Notes: generated from the letters alone by a model not told the origin. A stretch of DNA of 64,000 nucleotides from Pegea sp. RAD2-039 (GCA_034620365.1 JAQGEQ010000191.1:248001-312000); one strand, 5' to 3'; positions 11,240 to 23,172 are shown, numbered from the stretch's first letter. Numbers and translations are program-made.

Positions 11240-14200
11240 GTACATTATATTCTATTTGAAAAAGTGCTTATAAGTTGTGATGGAATTATGTTTAGTAAGT
11301 GATTTGTATAATACTTGTGATAAATTATCTATCTGGATAATAAATAAGAAATCGAAAATGAATAAGAAATCCATTGCAGCTTGTTTGGTTAAACTAAAAA
11401 TATTTCATGAAAGTAAAAACTATTTTGAATCGGAATCAAAGTGGTAAGCGTTTCAGTATACAGAAAAATTCTGACAAACCGACTTCAACAAAACAAGCTT
11501 GCAACAGCAATTGCAAATTACACAATATAATTTGCTCTGGTGAAGATCCGGCAATAGAATGTATTAAGTGCCTCTCGTGGTTTCATCTCACATGCAGTGA
11601 TGTGAAAAAGAAAATTTATGAAATATTTGATCATAACCAGATGGAGCAAATTAGGTTTAAATGGTTCTGTATTAAATGTAGAACCATTGGTATGACTTCT
11701 ACCTCCTCTAATTCTATTTCAAACTTATTGTCCGATATCAGCAAATCGATATCCGCTGAATTGGCCAAATTTAAATCTGAACTTGGCAATGATGTTGCCA
11801 AGATTAACGAAAGATTTGTATTTTGTATAAATCAATTGACAAACTGGATGTCTCTACAAAGAAACCTGTCATATGCTCCTCGGTGGTCAGTCATTTTGAT
11901 TTCTACATAAATGCTAGCATGGTTCAGCTTCTTGCCTAGAAGGTCACCAACACGCATAAAAAACTTTCGTTAGACCTGAAAACATTGTCATCATCTTTAA
12001 CATCTATGAGACTATTAAACATAATGAATGTAAACTTTTAAATCAAATTTGATCTCAAAGCCTTGATTTTGTGGACGTTTCAAAGGTATCAATTACTGGA
12101 GTTGGAGCGAAAAGGTCAGATCATCAAAGACCTTTGAAAGTGTCCTCTCAGGAAAATTTGGACAAACTTAAGTTTCTTACCAAGCTCTATAAACTAAAGC
12201 TTGTCAAAAGATTCAAGTGCATTGGAGTAGCGCTTGCTATGTGTAAAGATGATCGCTTAGAAAATAAGCGTCTTCTAAAAGAGGCGTATAACCGAAATTG
12301 GAAGAAACGACCGACTGATTTAAATACAAAGTTCAATGTCCACCATGGGCCTTGAGAATTGTTAAGGTATTTTCAAATAAAAGTTTGGCAAATAAGCACT
12401 GGCCCCACATCTTCTTTTTTCACAATCTCTATGCACATAGTTTTGAATATCATTCTTCGAGCCTAAGATATAAGTTCACAGAAACCCATCATCAAATATC
12501 ATAAGCGTCAAAAAGACAATTCTTTTAATACATTAGGTACTTTCTCCAACGTGTGGTCGATTATTAACAAAATTTTCCAATTGAAAGCTCTTTTGCACTC
12601 TTAAGATTTCACATTTGTTTTCATTACTGAAACTTGGTTGAAACTGTTGTATCCATGATTATTTTCTGGTTGACGGTAATATTTTTCGTATGTTGCGCTG
12701 TGACTAATGTATGATAAATGCGGCTGTGTGGACACAAAACATAGCTTGCACCCAAGATCTCCAGAATTAAGATAGATGCCATTAATTGTCCAGGATTTGA
12801 AACTACCTTTGTTGCTACTCTTTAACATCACTCTGAGGCGAGGAAGAGTTTCACAAGCTTGGAGAATCTAGAAGAAAGCTATCTCTTCTCCTATTCATAA
12901 AACGGGTGCCAGAAACACTGCACTTAATTACAGACCAGTTTTGCTGACTTCAGTTATCTGCAGAACTGAAGAACAAATCATATATGACAAATCATTTGAT
13001 GGAGCACCATCTAGTATCTGATGTCCAGAATGGCTTGTGAAACGGAGATCTCCCTTGACTCAACATCTCACTTTTCTTAATGAGCTTACAGCCAATTATG
13101 AATGTAATACCTCATGTGACAACATATATCTTGATTTTGCTAAAGCGTTTGATTTTGTCTCACACAACAATCTCATTACTGTAATAAAACACTTAAAAAT
13201 CAACAGCTTTATCTTACAGTGGATTGAAGATTACTTATCAGGTAGAACCCAACAAACTCGTGTAGAAAAATCTTTATCTACTCCTAGTCAAATCACTAGT
13301 GGTGTTCCTCAGGGTCCTGTTCTGGATCCCCTTCTCTTTTTCATTTTCATTAAAGACCTCATCAGAAGACTAGTAGCAGTAGATGATGCCAGTGTATTTG
13401 TGTATGCAGATGATATCAAGCGATTATCTTCTAATCCTTCAAAACTCAAACTGCACTACACACTGTAGAAAACTGGTTTATGAACTGGTAGCTCAGAATC
13501 CAGCCTACAAAGTCTGAACTTATAACTTTTTCTCATAAACTAGCTGCAAATTCCTTGAGTCAATACCCCATAAATGGCTTTAATATTCATCGAGTATCTT
13601 CGGTCCTAGACCTCGGCATTACCCATGGTATTAAATGGCACATTTATGTTTCCAAAATCTTTGGAAAATCAATCAAAATTGTCTACTTTATTTTAAGATC
13701 TTTAATTCTAAGGATCCATACTTCTTATCAATCTCGTCAAATTGTACGTACGTATAATTCTTGAATGCAACGTTAGTGTATGGATGCCATATCAAATTAG
13801 TGATATCAAAAAAATCGAGTCAGTTCAGGCAACATTTACGAGATTAGTATGCAGGAAACTTAATATTAAATATGATAGTTATAAACATCGTCTCAGCTTC
13901 TTCAATTTAGACGCTTTGAAAATTCGACAGATTAAATACGACTTAATTCTTATTTTTAAAATTATCCACAATTTAATTGACCTTCAGTTTAATGATTTCT
14001 TTTCCATTAGTCCTTCCCTCAAATTATATCAACTCAGACGACACACATTACATCGTAATAAGCCTATATCACCTGGTACATTAGTCAGAGTGAATTTTTT
14101 CTCTTTTGGCACAATTAGTACATGGAACCAGCTTCCATCAGACATTGTCATGTTAGAATCGCTCGCGTTGTTCAAGCAGAAGTTGAACCATTATAAAATT

Positions 14201-14431
14201 CCCATTTCTAAACTGTGAATTTTTCTTTTTTCTTTAATATTACTATAATTCTATATAATTGTTCACTGTTATATTCTTTGAGTGCTATCGAAATGCCATG
14301 TGTTTCATCTTTTGCTTTCTATATTTTTGGCTAAATAGATGTTATTTGTGAGAATGTGTGTTAGCGAGAGGTGCTCTCTTCAGGCACCATGCTTTGCATT
14401 TATTATAATAATAAATAAATAAATAGATAAT
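11240..14431 (+). mobile_element. CR1/L2-type LINE, near full span but broken and internally deleted
   Basis: The 5' part (11407-11910, continuing to about 12355) encodes an ORF1 protein with a PHD-like zinc finger (C..C..IECIKCLSWFHLTC..W.C..C), a short helical region and a conserved basic C-terminal part. About 12540-12690 holds the start of an apurinic-type endonuclease (ITETWL), but most of the endonuclease and linker are missing. The RT follows: NYRP near 12925, LDFAKAFDFV near 13130, SGVPQGP near 13300, YADDIK near 13400. The C-terminal WNQLPSD block ends at 14218. The element ends in a (TAAA)n-like tail at about 14415-14430, typical of CR1/L2. Several stops and frame changes make it inactive. 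It forms most of the spacer between PPT2-like copies A and B. Confidence 0.88.
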
Positions 14432-14893
14432 ACGGTAGACAAGATTGATATTATGGTATTTGTCAATTATTTGGTAAATCTGGTTTTCTGTTTTTATGGA
14501 CTTTATAAAAAGGTATGAACTTCTCAATTGACTCTTTAACAATCCTAGTAAATCAGAGCAAATAATATTGATTTGTTTGATAGTGTTGAAAACAGAAATC
14601 CAGTCAACATCTGATAAAAACTTGTTAATACCATTACAATTTCTACGATAAAAATTCCGTTTACTAAAAGTTTTAACCTTCATGGAAAATGTTTGATGGA
14701 GCTTGAATTCAATTATGTTGTGATTGCAAGTCAAAGCAAAAGTATCTTTTTGATCAACGTAGATAATGTTCTCAGGTTTTGATGTGATAATAAGATCCAA
14801 GGTATTACCACTAACTGGATAGGAAAAGTAACCATCTGATATAGGTCATTAGCTTAGAGAAGCATACAAAGGCATGACTTAAAATGGCTGAAT
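14432..14893 (-). mobile_element. Inverted LINE fragment: endonuclease C-terminus and linker
   Basis: On the minus strand the frame reads GNTLDLIITSKPENI, a typical end of the LINE endonuclease, then CNHNIIEFKL and a linker ending before the RT. This is the region the forward element (11240-14431) lacks. It abuts that element's 3' tail directly, and at 14893 it abuts the breakpoint of PPT2 duplication unit B. It may be an independent insertion or a rearranged piece of the same element. Confidence 0.7.
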
Positions 14894-15666
14894 TGATAAA
14901 TTTCAAATTGGAACTTTTTATTTTGATGAAAGCTTAGACATGATGACGTCATAACCTTGGTAAGAGTCAGCTGATTGAAAGCAACTGCTGTGCTATGACT
15001 TATCGTGTTCATGACGTCATTAAATAATGATCTTATTCACGTCAGCAACATCCTTTCGCTGTTGGTATTTTATTTCTATCTCGCTCACATTTGGTATTTC
15101 TAACAAATTTATATTCTTTTATTTCTCGTTTATTATCAAAAGCTGTTGAGTTTCTTCTAAACTCTATCTACATATATTTCAACAATATATCATTTATTCA
15201 TTGTAAAGTATATTTGAACTTTTTTCTAAAATGATCCAAAGTTATTTCATAATTTTGGTAAAAAACTGTTTTTTAAAGAACATTTTTCATGTAGAGTTTT
15301 TGTTTGATTTTAAGTTGGTAAAACTCTTCATTAAAAATTATGTAGCTTATGATATATGTTTTTTTAATTTCCTTTTTCATTAATTTATTTACTAAAAAAA
15401 ATTATTTTATTTAAACTGTTTTAAATCAAAGTTATTTTCAACAACCAATATTATTGGATTTCTAACAAAGCTTCAATCTGGTTTAACTTTAGATCTTTGA
15501 GATGGAAAATACTTTGGTGGTGGTAAGTGTTTCTTGCAGTTCAAAACAATCTCTTTTCATTTGATATTTAAATAAAAGATTTTTGAAGAAAGCAACTTCA
15601 ATTTGAAGTAGAGATACAATTTGTATTTCTATACCGTTACAAATGATCACGTCACAATTGATGATG

Positions 15667-16679
15667 TCACACAAGATATGGCTCTATAGCTCGAGTGAAG
15701 ACTTCTTGGTTTTTATGCCAAAAAGTATGTCGAACGCCAGGAAAAATATACCTATGAATTCTTCCTGCCTTGTTTAGAGTCTTCAATCCAAAAGAATCTT
15801 TCTGATACTCCTAAAGATTATTTTAAGTCAAAAAACTGACCAATAGGAGACAGCACACTCACTTCTAACTGTTCCATATCCAGCACATTCAAATTTCTGT
15901 CATAGTAACCCATCAAAGCAGACTGCCAGGGAGTGATGACACCATCTTGTGGTCCACCAATCAACACCAATTTTTGAATTCTAAGAAAGTTATCGCGCCA
16001 TTGCCAACTATAACTATTTGGAATTAATGATTGGTTGTTAAGGGGAGCAAGAACGCTGCTAAACTTCCGGTAGAGGTAGGGCTTCTTTGGATCTCGCCAG
16101 TAGTTAGCAAGAGAGAGTCTTCTTTGACAAAAATGTGTGTACATGATATACGAAATAAAACTTCTAGTTATATTTGGTAAAAATGGAATATAACTTGTAT
16201 CTATAAATAGGTGACGTTAAATCAAGCGTTTCTGACGTCATCGTTACCTCCAAATTGACCGTTGATAGGAGTTGATAAAGCAATAAACGAATCAATGTTA
16301 AGATCCGGAGTTGTTTGGAGTACCGCTCGCGCGATGACACCTCCCTGAGAAAAGGCAATCAAATGAAAACCGTCTTTGTGCTCAGATGAAAACTCTTGAA
16401 CAAGTTTCCCAAATACTCTCGTTTGACTCCGCAGTTCTCGTAAACTTCTCATGTGGATGTAGATATTTGGAATTTTTACAATAGTTCCAGGATGAGACTG
16501 CAACAAAAGTTGTTATATACTTCTTCACAGTGGTAAACAAAGTTTACTTGTTGAATAAAAGATCTTAAGTCTTGAAGGGAGCTGGAATCCTCAAATAATC
16601 CATGAATTATGAAAACCGGTTTGTATCCTTCAGATAAAGTAATTGCTAGAAGCAAGATGAAGAGATTTATCTTGTCCAT
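15667..16679 (-). CDS. PPT2: Lysosomal thioesterase PPT2-like, copy B
   Basis: Four exons on the minus strand: 16679-16548, 16497-16248, 16200-15863 and 15810-15667, with introns of 50, 47 and 52 bp, giving 287 residues. It has a signal peptide, Ser94 in an AFSQGG elbow (Ala replaces the usual first Gly), Asp213 in QDGVITPW and His268 in GVRHTFW. The frame is whole. Exon 1 and exons 3-4 resemble copy C, while the first half of exon 2 is identical in amino acids to copy A over the IHMRSLRELRSQTRVF stretch, a mosaic that suggests gene conversion. It is divergent from copy C, with a 3.4-kb shared upstream region, and convergent with copy A. Confidence 0.92.
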
Positions 16680-17264
16680 TAAAAGTTGTTGTTAATCTGT
16701 AAGAGAAAGTATTATAGAAATAAAAAAAAAGTTTTGTAAACACTAAAAAATATTTTTAAAGATTTCATAAAAAAATCTAAATGCTGAATTGTTCATTAAA
16801 GTCTGATCTGTAAAAATCTTTGATAGAAAAAATCAAATTTGATAAAAATGAATTTCAAATGAAATTAAAACAACTTTTTGATGAAACTGAAGAATCAAGT
16901 AATAAAAATATCTATTATCTAAAACTTTTTATTCAAATCTTTTTAAAGGAACATTAATTAGTATTGAATGGTTTTAGATAAGTAGTTTTAAAGGAAATTA
17001 CACCATAATTTAACAAAAAGACAATTAAAAAATATCTGATTCTATTCATATTTGAAATTACTTAATATAAAACAAAATACTTTAAATTACTTTGACAAAT
17101 ATTAAATTATTTCTTACCTTAGCCAACCATCGAAAGTTGTTTTTTTTACAAAAATGTGTTCAAATTTAATTTCTCCATAGATCTAAATATCATAAATTTT
17201 AATAAATACATCTTAATCAGCTGATAGAAAGCTTTTCGGCGAGCGTGAAGCTTTGTTTTGATGT

Positions 17265-17272
17265 TGACGTCA
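17265..17272 (-). promoter_or_regulatory. CRE (TGACGTCA) in PPT2-B promoter block
   Basis: A perfect palindromic CREB/ATF site about 590 bp before the B start codon. It is kept at the same place in copy C (19400-19407) inside a block also sharing an ATCAGCTGAT E-box palindrome. Its conservation between copies, and its place just upstream of the 5'-UTR exon, make it a candidate promoter element. The octamer is so common in this window that conservation by shared ancestry alone is possible. Confidence 0.4.
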
Positions 17273-17759
17273 TGGGCTGGCTAAAGAGTTTTTAAATTAT
17301 TTAATCAAAAATGTTTTTTTTTTTTAATTTTTGATTCAAAAATAAAACTTTAAAACCATTTTATTTAGATTACAATTTTGGAAGTAATTGCAAATAATCA
17401 ACATCTAAAATAAAATAAAGTTCTAAAACTTTATCAAAACTCATACTTTAACTTAATACAAGTGTAAGTACTTGTTTAAGTAACTTGAATAGTAACACTT
17501 GTGATCCTGCTTGTAGACGTTTGTGTTGATCATACTTTTAGAAGTTGTGCCTTTTCGTGATGATAAGAAATGCTTACCAACCTTAAAAATCATAAATAGC
17601 ATTCTCTGATCTTTGATAATACTTTCGAATATCGTTCAACTAAATAGTTAAGTTATTAATAGTTGCATTTATAAGAACTTTGATTTATATATCAACAAAA
17701 ATAGTTAAACTTCTTTTTTTTTAATTTTTCAATATTCCTGAAAAAATCAATATTTCAAT

Positions 17760-18870
17760 ATTCATTTGAAAATTACATAAACATATTACATTAACTTGAA
17801 AATGTTAAATAGAATTATAATTTTATAAATAATACCTTTCTTATCAAACTTTTATTGTAAGAATTTAGATATTTTGAAGTTCATTAAATAAAACCAAACT
17901 GTTATAATTTCGAAATTTGAAAATCGTTCATCTAAAAAAACAATGTCTTTAATTTAATTTATTTATTTATTACAATGAATGCAAAGGAGGGTATCTGAAG
18001 AGAGAACCTCTCGCTGACACACATTCTCACAAACAACATTTATTTAGTCAAAAATATAGAAAGTAGAAGATGTAACACATGGTATTTCGATAGCACTCAA
18101 AGTATACAATAGTGAGCAATTACATAGAATGTTGATATAATTAAAAAGGAAAAATTCACAGTTTAGAAATGGCAATGTTGGCAATATTATAACGGTTCAA
18201 CTTCTTTGAACAACGCGAGAGACTTCGACATGGCAATATCTGATGGCAGCTGGTTCCAAGTATTAATTGTGCGGTATGAGAAAAAAATCGCTCTGATCAA
18301 TGCACCAGGTGATAAAGGCTTGTTAAGATGAAATGTGTGTTGTCTGAGCTGGTATAACTTGAGGGAAGGACTAATGGAAAAGAATATTTATTCAAATAGA
18401 TTCTTGAAAAACTTCAAAGTATTATCAACCAACGATATTTTAAACAATTAGCAATTACATTAAAAAAATTAAATAACTCGAAAGATTTAAATTGCGAAAT
18501 TTACTTACTAAGTTTAAAAAGCAAAACTTTTAAAAAGTAACCAAAGCTTTGGCTCCTCTAGGCACCTTCAACTACCGAGCCATTTTTACAATTAAGTTAT
18601 TACATGAACCCAACTAAGTTTCTATTGAAATATTTTTCTTTAAATAAAGTTTAACTATTTTTGTTGATATAATTCAAAGTTCTTATAAAGGCAATTCTTA
18701 ATAACTTAACTATTTAGTTAAACGATATTTTAAGATATTATCAAAGATCACAGAATGCTATTTATGATTTTTAAGGTTGCTTAGCATTTTCTATCATCAC
18801 GAAAAGGCACAACTTCTAAAAGTATGATCAACACAAACGTCTACACACAGGATCACAAGTGTTATTTTTC
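17760..18870 (+). repeat. Duplicated block X, copy 2 (interrupted by LINE)
   Basis: Direct repeat of 6550-7360. The left part (17765-17950) and right part (18383-18870) flank a LINE 3' end. Joining the flanks reproduces the uninterrupted sequence of copy 1 around 6740-6760, so the LINE arrived after the duplication or was absent from copy 1. The terminal about 200 bp also occur inverted at about 17505-17700. Confidence 0.8.
17950..18382 (-). mobile_element. LINE 3' end (same CR1/L2-type family)
   Basis: Minus-strand copy of the C-terminal FFSISPSLK..TWNQLPSD block plus the 3' UTR, ending in the TAAATAAATAAAT-type tail at 17950-17970. It is strongly 5'-truncated, as expected from target-primed reverse transcription. 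It is inserted in block X copy 2. Confidence 0.88.
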
Positions 18871-19237
18871 CTGACTTAATTTTGTTGACATGGAAGTTTT
18901 CACCAGTGAGAGTAGTAAAGTTGTTCACCTTTTTCGAGATTTAGATCAAACTTGTCATTGTAATCAACAAAAATTTATATTTTATTTTTTGCCTTGTATT
19001 TTGCTTAATTATTGAAGATATTATAAAAATAATATCATCATAAAAGTAACTTGTGTTTCTCAAGTTAATTACAAAGTAGAAGAATAAATCTTTAGGCGAT
19101 AAAAATGAAAATTCTAGTTTGAAAGTGCAAAGTATAAATTTCATACTAATTTTTTTAAATTTAATTACTTTTATGGTATTTGTTTGTTTTAAGGTGGCAA
19201 AACCCTAATATTAATAATAAATAAAATAATAAAGTTT
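18871..19237. other. Unique spacer between block X and PPT2 unit C
   Basis: About 370 bp of AT-rich sequence with no match to the other copies and no supported gene. Small frames here look random. Confidence 0.5.
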
Positions 19238-19399
19238 TTGATAAAGTTTTAGAACTTTATTTTAGATATTGATTATTTGCAATTACTTCCAAAATTGTAA
19301 TCTAAAGAAAATAGTTTTAAAGTTTTATTTTTTAATCAAAAATTAAAAAAAAAAAAACCATTTTTGATTAAATAATTGAAAAACTCTTTAGCCAGCCCA

Positions 19400-19407
19400 T
19401 GACGTCA
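19400..19407 (+). promoter_or_regulatory. CRE (TGACGTCA) in PPT2-C promoter block
   Basis: Same position as the copy B site, about 150 bp before the inferred noncoding exon donor and 677 bp before the start codon. It is followed by a TATCAGCTGATT palindrome. Copy A has a LINE fragment in place of this block. Confidence 0.4.
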
Positions 19408-20083
19408 ACATCAAAACAAAGCTTCACGCTCGCCGAAAAGCTTTCTATCAGCTGATTAAGATGTATATATTAAAATTTATGATATTTAGATCTATGGAGA
19501 AATTAAATTTGAACACATTTTTGTAAAAAAACAACTTTCGATGGTCGACTAAGGTAAGAAATAATTTAATATTTGTAGAAGTAATTTAAAGTATTTTAAT
19601 TTATATTAAGTAATTTCAAATACGAATAGAATCAGATATTTCTTAATAATCTTTTTGTAAAGTCATGTAGTGTAATTTCCTTTAAAACTACTTATTCATT
19701 ACTAATTATTGTTCCTTAAAAAAGATTTCAAAAAGTTAAGTTTAAATAAAAGTTGTAGATAATAGAACTTTTTATTACTTGACTCTTCAGTTTCCTCAAA
19801 AAGTTATTTTAATTTTAATTTCAATTGAAAGTCATTTTTGTCAAATTAACTTTTTTCTATAAAAGCTTTTTACAGATCAGTTTACTCAACAATTCAGCGT
19901 TTAAATTTTGATGACCTACTTTTTTTTTTAATTCTGATAAAACTCTGAAATTTGTTCCAGTCAGCTTTTTTATTATTTTCAATTTTTTTATAAAATCTTC
20001 CAAAATATTTTTTAGTGTTTACAAAACTTTTTTTTTTTTTAATTTCTATAATACTTTCTCTTACAGATTAACAACAACTTTTA

Positions 20084-21096
20084 ATGGACAAGATAAATCT
20101 CTTCATCTTGCTTCTAGCAATTACTTTATCTGAAGGATACAAACCGGTTTTCATAATTCATGGATTATTTGAGAATTCCACTTCCCTTCAAGACTTAGTA
20201 TCTTTTATTCAACAAGTAAACTTTGTTTACCACTGTGAAGAAGTATATAACAACTTTTGTTGCAGTCTCATCCTGGAACAATTATAAAAGTTCCAGATAT
20301 CTACACCAACGCGAAGAGCTTAGAAGAACTGTGGAGTCAAACAAAGGCATTTGGGAAACTTGTTCAAGAGTTTTCATCTGAGCACAAAGACGGTTTTCAT
20401 TTGATTGGTTTTTCTCAGGGAGGTGTCATCGCGCGAGCGGTACTCCAAACAACTCCGGATCTTAACATTGATTCGTTTATTGCTTTATCAACTCCTATCA
20501 ACGGTCAATTTGGAGGTAACGATGACGTCAGAAACGCTCGATTTAACGTCACCTATTTATAGATACAGACTACATTTCATTTTTACCAAATAAAACTAGC
20601 AGTTTTATTTCGTTAATCATGTACACAACATATATGCAAAACAAACTCTCTGTAGCTAACTACTGGCGAGATCCACAGAAGCGTCACCTTTACCGGAAGT
20701 TTAGCAGCGTTCTTGCTCCCCTTAACAACCAATCATTAACTCCAAATAGTTATAGTTGGCAATGGCGCGATAACTTTCTTAGAATTCAAAACTTGGTGTT
20801 GATTGGTGGACCACAAGATGGTGTCATCACTCCCTGGCAGTCTGCTTTGATGGGTTACTATGACAGAAATTTGAATGTGCTGGATATGGAACAGTTAGAA
20901 GTGAGTGTGCTGTCTTCTATCGGTCAGTTTTTTGACTTATTATAATCTTTAGGAGTATCAGAAAGATTCTTTTGGATTGAAGACTTTAAACGAGGCAGGA
21001 AAAATTCATAAGTATATTTTTCCTGGCGTTCGACATACTTTTTGGTATAAAAACCAAGAAGTCTTCACTCGAGCTATAGAGCCATATCTTGTGTGA
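20084..21096 (+). CDS. PPT2: Lysosomal thioesterase PPT2-like, copy C
   Basis: Four exons: 20084-20215, 20266-20515, 20563-20900 and 20953-21096, giving 287 residues. A noncoding first exon and a 5'-UTR intron (about 19553-20066) are supported by the donor shared with copy B. The signal peptide is followed by YKPVFIIHGLF, then GFSQGG (Ser94), GDTDY, NYWRDP, QDGVITPW (Asp213) and GVRHTFW (His268). Exon 2 differs from A and B in the segment TNAKSLEELWSQTKAF. The frame is whole and all catalytic residues are kept, so C could be the ancestral functional copy; that ranking is inference from its intact upstream block. Confidence 0.93.
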
Positions 21097-21941
21097 CATC
21101 ATCAATTGTGACGTGATCATTTGTAACGGTATAGAAATACAAATTGTATCTTTACTTCAAAATGAAGTTGTTTTCTTCAAAAATTTTTTATTTAAATATC
21201 AAATGAAAAGAGATTGTTTTGAACTGCAAGAAACACTTACCACCACCAAAGTATTTTCCATCTCAAAGATCTAAAGTTAAACCAGATTGAAGCTTTGTTA
21301 GAAATCCAATAATATTGGTTGTTGAAAATAACTTTGATTTAAAACAGTTTAAACAAAATAATTTTTTTAGTAAATAAATTAATGAAAAAGGAAATTAAAA
21401 AAAAACATATATCATAAGCTACATAATTTTTAATAAAGAGTTTTATCAACTTAAAATCAAACAAAAACTCTACATGAAAAATGTTCTTTAAAAAACAGTT
21501 TTTCACAAAAATTATGAAATAACTTTGGATCATTTTAGAAAAAAGTTCAAATATACTTTACAATGAATAAATGATATATTGTTGAAATATATGTAGATAG
21601 AGTTTAGAAGAAACTCAACAGCTTTTGATAATAAACGAGAAATAAAAGAATATAAATTTGTTAGAAATACCAAATGTGAGCGAGATAGAAATAAAATACC
21701 AACAGCGAAAGGATGTTGCTGACGTGAATAAGATCATTATTTAATGACGTCATGAACACGATAAGTCATAGCACAGCAGTTGCTTTCAATCAGCTGACTC
21801 TTACCAAGGTTATGACGTCATCATATCTAAGCTTTCATCAAAATAAAAAGTTCCAATTTGAAATTTATCAATAGTAGAAATTTTGAAAAGTTTTTAAATG
21901 TCGAAGTTGGTTTTGGATCTTTAATAAATTTTTGCGCAATC

Positions 21942-22940
21942 CTCTTTTCAATTAAGACTTTATTTAAAGATCTGAATCTTTGTTAGTTAGCCTCAGTATC
22001 AATTATATAATTAATTTTAAATATAAATGCTCTCAAGTAATTCTCCATTTGAATTTTATACCAGATGTAGTTTATACTGGTATAGATTTGAAGATAGAAA
22101 ACTAAACTTCAAAATAAAGTTTTTTATAGATATTTTAATGGATATAGAATATACAAAATTTTTACAGATTCTTTCATTTGCTATCAACATTTTGAGATGC
22201 ACTCATATAATTAAATGTTTGTAAGACAGAAGTTACCTTTTAATTGTTTATATATTATCATATGGATTTTATTTTGCTTGTTTTCTAAATAGTTGTGTTT
22301 TAATCTTTTAAATAATCCAATTTTCTTTTTGTTTTTTACTTTTTCAATACTTTTCATGAAGTTAAAAAATAAAACTTTAGAGTAATTTATCTTTTAAACA
22401 AGGTGCAACCTTATTCAACATGTCTTAATAACTTTTTTAATATCTAAATTTATTTTTCAATAAATATCCAAATTCTTTGATTTATTGGACTGTAGACTTA
22501 CTAACTTGTTTAGTGCTGTCTAGAGTTAATTTCATAAAAATAAGACTCTAAAAATAGCATGCACCCGCAAGCATTAAATCCAAACTGTAATTAAGTAAAG
22601 CTGTTGTATAACATTTGTTAAAATAGTCAAATACATCACCAACAAACTCAAAATAACATTTCTCAGATTTTCTTTTAACTTTAATTCTGTTACATTCTTC
22701 TTATCAAAGCTTTGAAAACCAAATAAATAATTAATTGGTTCAACTTTAAGTTAATATTTGAAATAAAAATATTTTTTGCATACAACTCTTGGACAGCTTT
22801 TTATCCTTCTAATCACCTTTGACCTTTTTTCTTTCGTCTTGGAAAAGCGTAAAGCTGACAAGAAAGCAACCAACGTAACAATTACATAACCAAGTAATCA
22901 CTTGCCTAAAAGGCCACGCAACTAACTTACTACGTAATTA
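21942..22940. other. Intergenic, no gene seen
   Basis: AT-rich sequence between PPT2-like copy C and the E-box array. One 65-codon frame at 22027-22224 has no recognisable features and typical intergenic base composition. Confidence 0.6.
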
Positions 22941-22950
22941 ACTAACCAAG

Positions 22951-23020
22951 CACGTGACCAGCTAACCACGTGACCAGCTAACAACGTGATCAGCTAACCA
23001 CGTGATCTATTGACCACGTG
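22951..23020. promoter_or_regulatory. E-box (CACGTG) array
   Basis: Four perfect CACGTG sites at 22951, 22967, 22999 and 23015, plus one AACGTG variant between the second and third, arranged on a 16-bp unit of the type CCACGTGACCAGCTAA. CACGTG is the core of MYC/USF and of the CLEAR element of lysosomal genes (GTCACGTGAC). The array lies about 150 bp past the IP6K stop and 1.85 kb past PPT2-C. It may be a regulatory cluster or a short minisatellite. Confidence 0.45.
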
Positions 23021-23119
23021 ACTAATGAAAAAACAACAAATTTATAGATTATTTTTTATAATCGACAACAAAGAAATAAAAAAATTGATTGATGGAAAAG
23101 GGCATGGAATAGAGGTATT

Positions 23120-23132
23120 GGGGGGGGGGGGG
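23120..23132. repeat. Poly-G tract
   Basis: Thirteen consecutive G residues on the plus strand (C in the IP6K transcript sense), 40 bp beyond the IP6K stop codon. It is conspicuous in such AT-rich DNA. The length is likely to be unreliable in any assembly. Confidence 0.9.
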
Positions 23133-23172
23133 CGCAGGAAAGCACCTTAATTTTGATTGGCTGTTTTTCGAT

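Larger units (their letters stand above)
14893..17442 (-). repeat. PPT2 duplication unit, copy B (inverted)
   Basis: This is the reverse complement of units A and C. It is cut at about 14893, inside the downstream flank shared by A and C, about 60 bp short of their boundary. On the upstream side it matches C as far as about 17442 (C 19238), including the CRE-bearing promoter region and the conserved 5'-UTR donor ctaag/gtaagaaat. Confidence 0.88.
19238..21941 (+). repeat. PPT2 duplication unit, copy C
   Basis: The most complete unit. It contains the upstream promoter block (shared with B), a noncoding first exon ending ctaag/gtaagaaat near 19552, the gene, and the downstream flank to gcgcaatc at 21941 (shared with A to 11215). 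Confidence 0.88.
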
